NCBI GenBank assembly: GCA_015680625.1
Contig: JAAAXW010000045.1
Span: 124,001-188,000, forward strand
Reading direction: 5' to 3'
Length of the DNA stretch: 64,000 nt
Source: Mortierella hygrophila
Lineage: Eukaryota; Mortierellomycota; Mortierellomycetes; Mortierellales; Mortierellaceae
Position numbers and translations under genes: made by a program. Under the pieces are notes generated by a model. The model was not told where the DNA came from and searched no databases. It was given only the letters and a program-made list of their open reading frames with translations. Shown here piece by piece: positions 11,872 through 23,750 of this stretch (within the stretch, counting starts at the first letter, position 1; the number at the start of each line of letters is the position of its first letter).

Positions 11872-13765
11872 TTAGGCGCTCATGGGGCTATTCCTCTCCG
11901 CAGGATGGGATGATGATACCCTTGGGATGTCCGACGACGACGACGATGTCGAGACAAGGACAGGCACCTTCCCAACCGTGTTTGGCGTTGCCGTCGTAGA
12001 CGAAGTTGTTATCTTCTTGGGCTCTTTGGGTTTGGTTCCGACGACGAGCCAGACCTTGTAATACGACTGGTAGGCCTCACATTCTTCATCGGCAACCTTC
12101 AGGGCGGCATCGCATTCCTCCTGGGTCATCTTGCTGACTTCTCCCTTGAGCCAGATCGTTGCAAGACCATGCATGTTCTGGAGAGACAGCGAACCGGCCT
12201 TACCACCCCACGCACCGACCGGGAGGGCAATGTTAAAGGAGTTGACGCTGCTATAACCCGAGTGTTTCAAACCGAGCTTCATCGTCTGGACCTCGCGCGG
12301 GTCAACGCCATGGCGGAGGGATGTTTCGAGTGAGAGCTGGTTGATCTTTGCCATCTGAGGGCCAGGGTTGTACACAATTCCGTCCGACTCGACTAGTTGT
12401 AAAAACCCCTCTGGCTTCAACACTCTCAGCAACTTTTTTTCACAAGGGAAAGAGAGAGAGCGCGCGTTAGTTGTCAGGTTGTTGTCATTTGCTCGTGCTT
12501 GTTTGTTACCCATCGACTATATGTTTATGTTGAAAGGAAGAATACATTCATGCATTGCATGCATGGTTCGCATTCCCTCTTTTGTCTTCCATCCCCTACT
12601 CAGATACCCTCCTATGAGATCAATTTTCTGTGCAACAGTACCAACCGTGTGCAACAAACAACGAACTACCCTTTGTCTTTGTCATCCAACCACACATATA
12701 CACAAAATACATATTATGAAAAGTCCGAAGAGTAGCACCAAACCCTTATCTCCCACCACAAAATTGAACAAAGAGGAAAAAATTTTAACACACGATGTAA
12801 GTGGGATAGAGTAGAGTGAAAGAAAAGGGGAGGAAGGACATGGTATTGACTTGGGAGTCAATTGAAACGTGATAAATTCTTACCTCGGCGTTGACCTGTC
12901 GGCGCTGGGCTGGAGAAAGAGCATAGACAAGAAGGCGCTGGTAGATGAAATCAAAATGGTTGTCAGGGAAAGGCAGACCATCAAGGATATTGCACAGCTG
13001 GAAGTGGCAATTGGGGGGCTTGATCTCGGTGGGGAAGATGGCCGAGATATCGACACCATGGATCTCGGCCTTGGGGAACTCATGTGCCATCTCCAGAGCC
13101 CACACCCCGGTACCAGTAGCGACATCAAGGATCCGCAAGCTAGACGACTCGGGGTCGAGCTGGACGTTGTAGTTGCCCTTGAAGATAAAGCGGACAAGGT
13201 AGTGCTGTGCATCGAGGCGGTCGGATTCAGTGAGGTCGTTAGGGAGCATATAGGGTGCACTCTCGACAGTGTGTCGGGTGCGGCCGTCATCACAGCGTCG
13301 ACTGTGATACGCCCATTCGGGGAGGGTTGACGTGGGCATGGAGGACGTACCCGAGTGGGTGGTAGAGTTGTCAAAGTTGAAAGTGGAGAGTTTGGACTCG
13401 TTCGAGTCGGAGGAAGAGGAGTGATGGGAGAATCCGGAGGAATAGTCGTCGTTGTGAGAAGAGTCAATAGAAGCATGACGACTTGTTGGTACGACTTGGC
13501 CGTTGTTCATTTGGCTGGAGATGTATCGAGAGTTGTTGCTGTTGCTGTTGTTGTAGGAGGAGGTGGTGGGATTGTTGAGGGAGTTTGAGGATGAAGAGAG
13601 GCTGGTGCGGTTGTGGTCAATACCATTGGCGAGGGAGGAAGAGGATTTTGACTTTTTTCTGAACTGGAGGGAGGATTTTGACCGTTGGAAGAGGGAGGGC
13701 TTCTTGTTGAGGTCGAGGCCGTTTGGGGTCGATGACCGAGAGAGGGTGGAAGCCGTGTTTCCCAT
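11872..13765 (-). CDS. SAM-dependent class I methyltransferase
   Basis: Two exons, complement of 13765-12884 and 12432-11872, give 480 residues. The intron begins GTAAG and ends at an A-rich AAAAAAAG acceptor, joining VNAE to LLRVLKPEG, as expected in the fold. Residues 1-150 are Ser/Asn-rich and probably disordered. The catalytic part holds motif I LDVATGTGVW (213-222), the acidic end of strand 2 in GVDI (237-240) and LPFPDNHFDFIYQRLL. The Rossmann-type SAM fold is clear, of the kind often labelled LaeA-like in fungi, but the substrate cannot be told. The protein starts MGNTASTLS, a good N-myristoylation pattern (Gly2, Ser6), suggesting membrane attachment. The Ser/Thr-rich C-terminal 50 residues also look unstructured. 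The ATG fits because the next in-frame Met would remove that pattern and most of the tail. It is convergent with nothing nearby and stands alone. Confidence 0.85.
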
Positions 13766-16461
13766 GGCTTTCTGTCTTTGTTGGTTGGATATGATGGGAG
13801 GGAGGGAGAGAGAGAGAGAGAGTTACTGTTGAAGAACAAAGAGGGTACGGAAGTGAGAGTGAGCGATGGAAAAAAAGTGTCCGAGAGAAAAGTGGAGAAG
13901 AGGAAGAGGAAGAGGAGGGAGAAGTGGAGAAGAGGAAGAAGAGAAAGAAATGAAAAGAAGAGAAAGAAGAGAAAGAGTGCAGCCGAGTCGAGTGTGAAAT
14001 TTGCTGATATGAACTGAAGTTGAGAGGGTTGAGCCTCCTTATTTAAGTGGACGCGAAGGCCTAACTAATGAATGTGGAATTGAATACTATTCGATTTCTA
14101 ATATCAATTCAATCGATTATAAGTGAAAAATTATCGATTGAAAAATATTAATGATTGTCCGTTCGCAAAGACTGAGGACTGAGGTAAAACGTAACAAGGA
14201 CCCTCTTTCATTTCCCTTGCCCCACGACAAGTAGCTACTTAACAGATAGCGCCTAATATGAAGAAGACCAGAGGACTGGGAGGTAGCTCTTTTCCTTGTG
14301 TACCTCTCAACTGGACTACTTCGTACTTAAACAAACAACTTCACACTTGGGCCTTCTTCTCCCCCACATGCACATATACTTAAACAGACAAACATACGAT
14401 CCCCCATCTGTATTTGGTCTGTCTCTGTCATCCTTATTTTCTTGGTCAGTCAGTCATTCAGTCAGTCAGCAAGTCATGCAAAAATCACGAACCATCGAAG
14501 AGGACGTTCTTCTACATAGGAGAAGGTACCTCTCTGGTGCCTCTCTCTCTCTTTTACTCCCTGTTGGTACTGTATTACGAGAGTAGACTCAATAATTAAG
14601 CACTTTACGACTAGATCTTTTCTTCGTCGCCTTTCAATAACCCCATTCATACAAACATATGTTCAGGACTATTTGAGATTGGAGAAACAAACAAAAATCT
14701 GTGGGGGAGAACAAATGGAAGGAGAACGGACATGGCGACCGACACGACACACAGACACGGGGCCCTCTTCGTGTTTATTTTTTGCAAGTGCGCTGTTTGT
14801 TAGTATCTGTTTTTGGTCGCGCACCTGTGGATTGGTGACCTGACCTGGAGTGTGCATCTCTCTTCCTCGTTCTTTCCAGCTTATTCTGCTCTCCTCACTT
14901 ACTCTCTTCATCTCGGTTACCAATCAAACCAATCCAACCTTACTTTAATCTGTCAACAGCAACCCCTTTCCAATTTCCTCTGCCTTCTCCCTGCTGTCCT
15001 GACATGTTGGTCTGTCTGTCTGTCTGTTTGTCGGATAGCCCCAAAACAAAATAAAACGACAAAAATAAAGAAGAACGGGGACTAAACGGAGAAAGGAATG
15101 ACATGGGAAGGAGACGCGGCAAAACGGAATTGATTTTCCTTCCCTAGAAAATAATAACGCATGTAAACAAGTTTGAAGACCCACGAACAGAAGACAGTAG
15201 AAAGATCGAGTAAACGTTGACAAATGCATGCAAAGAAGGGCAGTGAAGGAAGTGGGCAAAAAGTGAGTGATGGACGATGTTGAAAAAACGGCCATCTCTT
15301 CATTATCTTGCCCCTTTTTGTTCCCAGTCATTAAAAACGAACGGCCTTGAGATATCCGAGTATCCCATCGGTCATCTCTTTCCTTGGTGCTTGCTTGCTT
15401 GCTTTCCTTTTTTCTCCTTTTACTTTTTGCCCTATTTACTTTTTCTCCTTTGTCCTCTTCTCCAATGTGCCCCCTTTGTTTCTCCTTTTCTTTCTAATGT
15501 AAAATTCAAACTCTGCCTGTGGATCCGATAGAAAGAAAGCATAGGAAAACAACAGATCAGAGCATCTTCAACATAGACCAAAGGGGAAATAAAATGAAAA
15601 GAGAGGGGCACTAAAGAAAAAGGACTGAACAGAAAAGCGATGATGCGTAAGTGCATTGGCCGTTTTGTGTTCACGGAGTTACCTTGCTGCTTATTTTTGT
15701 CGTGTGCGTCGTCGTCATCAATTCCTCTCTCATAAAGGCGCTCTATCACGTGATCACCTGCCGTGTACACTTGATGTCCATAAGGCACGACCACATTTTG
15801 GGACCCCCACGTCCGTGGAAGTCTAAACAAAAACCCTTAAGAATCGCACTAACTGTGTGTGAACTGTGGACCTGGTCGGGACATAAGGGATTTCGTACAC
15901 ACTTCTCCTCATAGTCCGGTGCACCCTTGTCAACCGGTTGGCGGGTGCATCTGCTTTTGTTCTATGATTCTTGTGCATGGTCCTTATTATGTGCCATACG
16001 CCTAGTTTTTTTTCCATTCTAGCACTGTCAAGTTTATTTCGTGAAACTGGTTGTAAAAGTGCGTTTAGGTATTTGTTTTAACAAACAAACAAGCGTTATA
16101 CAAAATGCAGCTTGTACTCGCAATCCTAACACTTTGCAGGTATGTCTGCAGATATGCAAGTGTTCCTAGCATAATGTTGCACATGTACCAGGCCAGCGAT
16201 AGTGCGTCCGAGAACTCTAAGGAGTCCGACCAAGTCGGGCCAAAGTCCAAAAAATAAAAAAATAAAAAATCCCCTCAGGAGAAGCTGGATTGCTCGCTTA
16301 GCCTAGCCTTTTTAAAGTGGGGTTTATCCGCTCTGTCGATAGACTTGAGCAAGCTGCGTCCTTTCAGATCGCGATGCCTAGCGTCCATGACAGAGGACAC
16401 ACAGACAATAGCATAGAAAGTACCCCTATGCCAGGGGGTATATTTTTATATTTTTCGTACA
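13766..16461. other. Intergenic region between methyltransferase gene and tRNA-Leu element
   Basis: The first 250 bases are purine-rich on the + strand, so CT-rich on the coding strand of the methyltransferase, and are its likely leader. From about 14050 to 15650 there are only low-complexity frames. At 15720-16020 the minus strand has overlapping open frames of ordinary amino-acid composition, possibly a relic of another element, but I cannot name it. A 50-codon + frame at 16105-16257 followed by an A-rich run is also unassigned. Confidence 0.45.
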
Positions 16462-16961
16462 CTATTTTATTCCTCTAACAAACAGCATAGAGAAGTCATT
16501 TGGAAGTAAAAGGAGACTACAGACCAAACTCTTCAGTGCACCATCCACCAGTCGCAGTCCGGTCCGGAGCCTGGCTCTGCACAACAATTGTCGCTGCTCT
16601 TTACAGCTTAAACGGAAGAAAATAAACCTAGATACGAATGAAAGGGATTCCTTTATTCTTTAAAAAAAAAAAACACGACGACCTCTATCCACCGCGCGTT
16701 TGTGCTCCCGCTTCCTGGCGGCGTTATAGCTGTTCGTTGCCTGCACACCCCACTCATCAATCTTGCCCATGGCCTCTTTCCAGATCTCAGTGGTGGTCTC
16801 GACTGCCAAGGGGCATTTCCAGACATGATCGTTATCCTCCTTCTCGAGCTCGCATCGTCGGCACACGGAAAAAAGTTGGTGGCGTCTATTGCACGTGATC
16901 CAATCACATTTCTGAATATAGAGTTTAAATATGTAATAGAAACTAAGATAACCATCAAGTT
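16462..16961 (-). mobile_element. Degenerate non-LTR-retrotransposon-like fragment, copy A, abutting tRNA-Leu(AAG)
   Basis: The fragment is read on the minus strand. Its 5' part encodes VCRRCELEKEDNDHVWKCP (about 16875-16815), a C-x2-C-x8-H-x3-C zinc knuckle of the sort found after the reverse transcriptase in non-LTR elements, followed by a helical stretch (TTEIWKEAMGKIDEW). A T-rich junction at about 16661-16673 marks an internal deletion. The last roughly 180 bases (16653-16471) match copy C, and less well copy B, and carry a frame ending NDFSMLFVRGIK. The end reads AATAAAA, as if polyadenylated. It lies just upstream of the tRNA gene and in opposite orientation. No full-length reverse transcriptase is present, so naming the superfamily would be a guess. 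Confidence 0.6.
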
Positions 16962-17044
16962 GGAGAGATGGCCGAGTTGGTCTAAGGCGCCGCGTTAAGG
17001 CCGCGGTCTATTCGTAGGCGTGGGTTCAAATCCCACTCTCTTCA
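16962..17044 (+). tRNA. tRNA-Leu (anticodon AAG), copy A
   Basis: 83-nt class II tRNA. The acceptor strand GGAGAGA pairs with TCTCTTC (one G-U) and the discriminator is A. A D-arm with GTTGGTC follows. The anticodon stem is CCGCG/CGCGG around the loop TTAAGGC, which puts AAG at positions 34-36. It has a long leucine-type variable arm and a T-arm GTGGG-TTCAAAT-CCCAC. There is no CCA and no intron. A TTTT terminator follows a few bases downstream. Two further copies in the window have the same sequence. Confidence 0.97.
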
Positions 17045-19326
17045 CTATATCTTTTACCATTTCCTTAGGAGAGGGTTTACTTTTGTCGCGAATGGTAGAC
17101 GTTGACGTTCTCTTTTCCATGAGCTCGCACCAACTCTTGGTGTTCATTTTTGCTCAGAAGTTATCGGTGCCGCCTTTCTTTTTGTCTGGCAATTGAGTTG
17201 ATACATCGATGTCCTTTTTGCATTGCAAAGTAAAGAGAGATGGATACAGCTCTGACATAATCGCAATTAATAGCAACTGACCAAGAAAGGGATCTGCAAA
17301 GTGATCGTTGGTGTGTTACAAATTTTAGTTGAGGTGATCAATCTGATAACAGCGAGAGCCGATCAACTATTTCAACACGACCAATCCTTTATTATTCCTA
17401 TCTTGACGCGAACAACTTGGTTCAAGACAAAACGCATTCAACTGATCTTTTTTCGATTGTCCTCCCTGAAGTCAAAATTAGACAATTAGACGGGCAATGC
17501 ACTGATTGCCTACACGTTGCCTGTCAGGGATAATGCACGCGCCATTTCATTATCTCTCTTTTCCCACCCCTTCTCTCCACGATCAAGGCACCACTGCCTC
17601 CAGTCTCAATAACCGCCGATACTCCCCTCTTTCACAGCAAATCTTTCTTACCTGCGCTACCACTTTAAGCGGTCAACCAACCACAGCACCCACTTACCAC
17701 ATCCCTCCTACGTGTACCAGTAAAAAATACCTGCAGGCACGTCGCAACAAAACCATTGAACTACTCACCTAATCACCTTACCAGATCATTTGAGGAACGA
17801 CAATAGCGACTGTCACCCATTAGCAATTCGAAGATTCACCCATTATCATCGCTTCGACTTCGCCGGCGCATGAAAACATAAATTTGTTAAGGTTATCCTT
17901 TTTTAGTTCGCCTTTTCTGCATTTCATCCGTCATACCGGTCCATCTCATTTTTCATCACCGTTTCTATGAACGAGCAGTGTGCGTATTAGATACTTTCCA
18001 ATCACCTAAAACACCTTGTCTCCTCTTTATTTTCCTGCTTCTGTCTTCCAGACATCTCCTATTATTTTTCCTCTGACCATTTCGCGGCGCCCATCTTTTT
18101 GATACCGCTCTTCTCTATGCATTATTTATCCTCAGGCGGCATTCATTTCAGACCGCCTTCCTCCTCCTCCTTCTCATTTTTTTCTCTCGACTCATATTCC
18201 TTCTCAAGATAATTTTCTTATATCGTCGCAGTTGGATTCTGCACAGTTTCCGTGCACTTACACTCGCCCCTTCGATCCCCCCGTCCCGATGATGCTGAGT
18301 TGTAAATAATCCGCAATCGGCACTTGTGGCGCGTCCGTTGAATTGACTGTAGCAGTGTTTCCAGCAATACATTATCAACATGTCCAACGGACGAAATGCC
18401 GTGGTCCTCAGTATGGTGAACAGAACAAAATAGTAAAAGTTCAGGAACATGATTATTGGAGAGCCAAGCGTGTGGGAAGGATAGAAAAGTAAAATTGTCG
18501 CTTTTGCCTTTGTATGCTGTTTTTTTTCCGTTTAATTTTTTCGTTCGCGCCACTGTTCCATTTGCCATGTTTATCGTCAAGTTTCTAAGAATTCCATATC
18601 AATTATCCTTCCTGCTGCTGTTGCACTGCTTCTATGGGATTACAAAAAACGAAATATTTCAATTAAGTAAGTGTGTCGTTACATGAGAGGCTGGGAGTAC
18701 ATTTGGTTAATATACAGCGTCGGCTAGGACTTAGCGCGCTTTCTCTCACTCCAAAAAAAAGCTGCTCTGCGCGATCAGGAAAAGATATATGACAGCGTGC
18801 ACAATGTACAAATGGCCGTATCGCGGCTATGCGTGGAACGACGCAAGCGAGCTACTTCTGTCCCAATTGTTATCGGTTTCTTCTCCTCCTCCTCCTCCTC
18901 TTGACCGCAGCGACGCCATGCGCATCGAAACAGATCCCAACCGCCGATCCTCCCTTCAAGCCAAGTATCCATTCCTACAATCCCAAAAGTAGGCGAGTTT
19001 GAAAGCAGTTAGACGACCTCAAGGCCCACCCCTGCCCGTTCTGTTGGTCAGTCAAGAAAGGTCGAGGGTTCCTTGCGTTTTTGTACTGACTACCGGGATC
19101 TGAACTTGAGAGGTCACGAGGCCCATGCAGCTTATCCATACGCAGCAAGATCCCTACCATCCCTGATAAAAATCCAACCTTTGTCACAAAAAAAATAAAT
19201 ATTTGTCAAAGAAAGAAAAAATCTCACTTTCATATCCCTCGGTAATATTATTTTAATTCCAAGTAGCAAGCAACAGCAAAGTGCGTTTTTTTTATAGGCA
19301 GTAAGAGAAAAGCATTCCAGCGTCCG
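17045..19326. other. Intergenic; no gene recognised
   Basis: After the tRNA terminator there is a gene-free stretch of 2.3 kb. Part of it (about 17530-18250) is CT-rich on the + strand like the leaders elsewhere, but no gene with plausible exons follows it. Frames at 18148-18580 (minus) and 18789-18992 (plus) have no recognisable motif. The last 100-150 bases hold the 3' UTR of the SRRM1-like gene. Confidence 0.45.
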
Positions 19327-21320
19327 TTAAGTCTGGTCCTGACTAGAACCGGCATCGGTGCTGGTGCGCTTGTTCTTGACAGACTGTAGCACACGCTCAC
19401 GAAGCAATTTTTCTCGCAACTGGTTCTCCAGAATCTTTGGGTCCACCGGGGCTGCTGCCGCAGCTGCTGCCGTCTCCGTTGGTGCTGCTTTTGACTCTCC
19501 GTTTCCCTTTGCGCTGCTGGTGGTAGCCGAAGGTGGCGTCCGTGATCTGGAGCGTGTGTCCTTGCGGATGGTGCGACTTCCCGATCGGCTCCTGGACCGG
19601 CTCTGTGAACGCATACGTCTCCGTTTTGAAGAATCTGCGCCAAGGTCGCCACTGCGACGTCCGTTCCTGTCACGATCACGGTCCTGGCTCCTGTCCTTGC
19701 TCCGTCCACCATAGTCATCCCTCTGAGATCGACCTCCTCGCTCTCTGGTGTGCTCTCGTGAACGACTGTTGCTCCGACGACGAGATCCGGCTCCCCGATA
19801 GTAATCATCATCCCGTCTGTAATAGTCACGGTGATCTCTGTCGCGGCTCCTCTCTCTGTACCGATCCTGTCTCTTGGCATCGTGTCTCCTGCCGCCGCCG
19901 TAGCCACCTGCATCTCTGCTCCGTGACCGAGCGCGCGCTCTCTCACCTTCTTTCTCTCGTTCTCTCTCCCGTTCTTTGTCAAACTCTCTGCTGCGGCGTT
20001 CCTCGTGAGATTTGCGGTCATCCTGCACTGGGCTTGGCTTGCTGTCAGGGTCTCTTCTAGTTACCGTGGGGTCCTATTGTCATGAATTGGATGATGTACC
20101 GCATGTTAAGTTTGCATACTTGTCGCCAGTCAATCTTTACTGGGAAGGTAGCCATAGGAGCTGCGGTGTGAAAAATGGTTCTACCTTGGCAACATCTAGT
20201 GCCTTGGGTCGTGATGCCTCACGAATAGCCTGAGCCTTCTGTCTGAGCTCAGCTGCGATCGCTCGCTCCTTTCCTTCCTGCTCTCTTATCCGTGCCAATG
20301 CATCCTCCTTAGCTTGCTATAGAAATGAGGATATAATTAAGAAAACATCAACATATTAGAAAATCTCGCTCAAGTCGTCAAATGCTCTTGCTGTTTCAAA
20401 AGACCAGTGTTTCCTGCCATGAACAAAAATATCGCACCTTGGTCTTGAGGATTTCAGCCTTTGTAATATCCAGGAACTGCTGAGGAATTCCTCCAAGACT
20501 GGTCTGGGCAGAGATTAGCAGCTTCCAGAGCTCCAGAACAAACACTTGTGTGTTTTTGTCAAGAAATCCTTGAAGGTTGATCTGCATCGACTTTGGGTCC
20601 GGGGACTACTCTCACGTCAAAAAAGGACAATAGTGGGCATGTGTTAGTGCATGTTGGATGTCCTATAGAACGCATAAGATGTCCGCGAATGTTCTTCCTT
20701 CCTTTGCGATATGTCTTGGCTGTTGGTGATGGTGGTGTGTGCCTTACAGGTTCTTCCAGCATTCCAATGGCGTACTCGACAACGACCTCGTCCTCGATCC
20801 CAAGCAGTTGGATCACACGCTCTTCCATCCAGTCTTTGATAACTTTCATGTTGACCTTCTTCATATCAACCTATCAGTTGACCATTGAAAAGAATAAAAA
20901 CAAGAGGATGATGAGTTGAAAAGAAAATAACGACAGCAACAGGTGGACCTATCACCCAGCCCGATCTATCTGTTCAATGATATTAAATAAAACAAACAAG
21001 ATACCTTCTGGCTAAACTCCGGAGGAAAGTTCATGGACTTTAGCATCTTTTTATGTTTGTCGCTGAAGCGAGTATCCTGGCCGGCACTTGTGCCCTGAAA
21101 GGGTGGAAGTATTGGAGTAAGAGGGACACCATTCGTCACCAGAGGAGTTGTTGATGGGGGAACTGATTAGCTGTTTGTTGTCTGTGAAGGGGTGCGATTA
21201 TGCGCTCTCAGAATTAGTTTAAAAGATGACGACAAGCAGTAAAAAGCTACAGCAAAAGAGATCCCCTGCGGTTGCGTTGTCCTCGCTCTGATGTACCTTG
21301 AAGAATCCTGCGTCTCCCAT
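19327..21320 (-). CDS. SRRM1: SRRM1/SRm160-like PWI-domain, SR-rich splicing coactivator
   Basis: Six exons on the complement: 21320-21297, 21094-21005, 20870-20748, 20605-20438, 20316-20185 and 20073-19327. All introns are in phase 0 and the product is 427 residues. It starts MGDAGFFKGTSAGQDTRFSD, the conserved beginning of SRm160 proteins (the first exon is only 8 codons). A PWI domain follows (about 20-135, with DWMEERVIQLLGIEDEVV and KSMQINLQGFLDKNTQ), which binds RNA and is needed for splicing and 3'-end processing. A charged helix (about 140-180) leads into a long RS/RD/RE-rich region (about 195-360) and an Ala-rich segment. The last 30 residues, VDPKILENQLREKLLRERVL, form a conserved-looking helix. 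Nuclear location is expected from the family. It sits between two oppositely oriented tRNA-Leu copies. Confidence 0.92.
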
Positions 21321-23041
21321 TATGCTTGTGGGTGTTGTTGTTTGTTGAATGCAAGAGAGAATGAGGGGCGAGATGTATGGAGAAGAAAATGGATAGTTGT
21401 GGCTTTTGTGTCACGTGCGTGTCGAACTGACTGGCGAAGAGGCGTGAACAAACGCGTCGAGCAAAGAGGCAGTAGCGAGAAAACAGTTAAGCAAGCGATG
21501 TCGCCTTTGATGAGGTACGAAGAACTTTCTCAGGCACCACTCTTACAATTCTCCAGTTTGACACACTTTTTAACACAATCACTTAAAGGAAGGGTAATCC
21601 TCGACTCATTGCTGTATCATATAAAAGTTCATGGTTTTCCTTTTGTTCCAGGAACATGGGGCTATATCGAGGGGAGAAGCATGTCCCTGGGGACTTTGAT
21701 GGGAGTGTCCAAAATGAAATCCATTGATCCCATCATTGCGTTCGAGTAGCAAAGTAAAAAAACTGAAAATACACAGTGTTGCCGTGTCGCCTGAACACGG
21801 TCTTGAGTACCTTCTGTCGCTCGGCAACAGACGGGTACATCAAAAAGGCCGCTCTGAATCGCAGGCAGCAACCTAGGAAGTAGAGGGCTTCGGAGATGAG
21901 GCGCGAAGTTGTTATCACCAATGGGAGGAGAGGGCACCTCAAGATCATCATAGATCAGAATGGAGGGAGTGGGGGACGTTAGAAAGCAAAAGTAAGAGGA
22001 GAAAACAAGGTTCATGCTTTTGCTAACTCACAAAAAAATATGCTTTCCGGAGAATGACCTATCAACTTGATCGAAATAGTGAAGCAATGACCTAGCAATC
22101 TAATATGACCATGGAGTGATCGACTAAGACTCCAAATACAGCAAGCGAGGTGGTGAAGGCTAGGGCTAAAGTAGGAAAATACCATGAACGGATGCTCTGT
22201 AGTCGATACAAAGACGATCACTGATATAGAAAATAGTGGAGGATAAATCGCGCGTAAAAAAAACGAATGCAGGAAAAGTCAGTACTGGACTGAGAGAAAA
22301 CCATGAGAAGACAAAGAGGAAGTGGAGAGTTAAGTGTGTGGGGAAAAAAAGCGCCGCATACGAGCACTGGGTTGCGTGGACCGATCAAAGGCGATCAGAA
22401 TGCCTTCGAGGTACCTGACGCCGTGTCACGGCATTGGTTGAGATCCCACATTCATGTAAATGCTGATCCGTGGCATTTTATTGTTCGAAAGCCGTATGCC
22501 GATGCTAGTTGGACTGCGATGTACTTTTTGCTGCTAAAGAGAAAGAGGTGTGATTACTGGTAATGGCGTTGATAGTGAAAGGGGTGTTAATTGCTGTTGC
22601 TGAGTGGGTGGGAAGGAACCTTGATGCTTGGGAACACAACTTAATTGTTGGAGCAGAGAGGGAGTGCAGTACCGCTCCCACCTCGCAGCTGGACAAGGGA
22701 AGCGCAATCGAAGTGGAAGGAAGAGAAGAGGATAAATTGCTTTTTGGCCGAAGAAAGGCAGGGACCCTGCGCATCTATCATTTCTTGACTTTGTTGCATG
22801 GGTTCACATCTTTATCTCGCCAAATTGTAATCTGTCGCGACAAGCCTTTCAGCTATCAGACCTCGCATCCCATGATTTCTATAAGTGCAAAAAATAAGCG
22901 TACGATTCCCAACTTTCAGGCATCGAGAGTAAGGGAAACAAAAAATTGTTGATGGCATCAAGGAGAGCTAACGCGAAAAAAATACGGCTAGGCCTCTCTG
23001 CGTCCAGAAAAGTGAAAACTGAAGAAAAGCAAAAAGAATAG
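21321..23041. other. Intergenic; scattered unassigned frames
   Basis: 1.7 kb between the SRRM1-like gene and tRNA copy B. The minus strand at about 21600-22015 has two overlapping frames of ordinary composition (one with SPLLPRLLPAIQSGLFDVPV) that could be a frame-shifted relic, but I recognise no family. On the + strand 22563-22952 is open without motifs. No intact gene is supported. Confidence 0.4.
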
Positions 23042-23124
23042 TGAAGAGAGTGGGATTTGAACCCACGCCTACGAATAGACCGCGGCCTTAACGCGGCGCC
23101 TTAGACCAACTCGGCCATCTCTCC
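23042..23124 (-). tRNA. tRNA-Leu (anticodon AAG), copy B
   Basis: The 83-nt sequence, read on the complement, is the same as copy A, with the same arms, AAG anticodon and long variable arm. A run of five T on the minus strand follows within about 10 bases (terminator). It faces copy A across the SRRM1-like gene. Confidence 0.97.
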
Positions 23125-23750
23125 AACTTGATGGGTCTTTAGATTTCTGAGTATAATTTATTCTAATGATTCATTGTGTCACGTTAGTCGAGAGTTACGC
23201 GTTATTTGTCGGAGCACGTGATATGCGCCACTAATCGCGGTCTTCCGAACCCCAATGTCCATTGGCAAGACGGTCCTGCACAAGTTTGTTGGCTACCCGG
23301 AGGCGCAGGCCTCGGAGCTGATCTGGAAACCTCGGTGCTCCACAACGATCGCGTGGGAACAGAACCAGGTCATCTCTGCCAAGGACAACACATCCAAGTA
23401 CACAGGCCCCCGAGGTGACTGGAGTCAAGGATACGGTTACATCACCCACGATGGTTTCTGCCCGTGCGGCGCTTCGCTAGCCACACATGATGAAAGAAGG
23501 TGCCTTCGAGCGACCATGGACCCACACGCTGCTGACAAGTGAGTGTGTTGGGGAAGGAGGAGATTATCAATAATGGAGAAGATGGGAAGAATCCTCATTA
23601 TTCGCATCTAATTTTATTTTGTCTTCCGTTTAAGCTGTTATGCAGAGCCAAGTTCCGGACAGGACTAGAACTAGTAAAGGGTGCACCGAATAGTTTGATT
23701 TATAGTCCCTTTTTGCACTTCATTGCTGTTTGTCAGAGAAACAATTTTTT
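23125..23750 (+). mobile_element. Degenerate non-LTR-retrotransposon-like fragment, copy B, abutting tRNA-Leu(AAG)
   Basis: It starts directly at the 5' side of the tRNA gene and runs away from it. Bases 23130-23760 align throughout with copy C, by eye about 90% identical with small indels, including the bases between element and tRNA. A frame from 23255 encodes TVLHKFVGYPEAQASELIW, then SKYTGPRGDWSQGYGYITHD and CPCGASLATH. It stops early at a TGA, where copy C continues, so B is broken. The distal 150 bases (from about 23608) are the end block shared with A and C, with a frame reading FRTGLELVKGA, and finish at AAACAA followed by a T9 run. The Cys-rich protein is probably the C-terminal part of an element ORF. 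That is inferred from its company with copy A's zinc knuckle. Confidence 0.6.

Noticed and set aside
15720..16020. Overlapping minus-strand frames with Cys-containing sequence, considered as a second Fanzor or transposase relic
   Set aside because: No CxxC pairing or RuvC motif could be placed; the resemblance is too weak.
16105..16257. 50-codon + frame starting MQLVLAILTL, followed by A-rich sequence
   Set aside because: It could be the start of a signal peptide or a relic, but nothing downstream continues it and no family is recognised.
19248..20021. 257-codon minus-strand frame overlapping the SRRM1-like gene
   Set aside because: Frame-shifted reading of the arginine/serine-rich exon; the chosen frame has the RS repeats and correct splice phases.
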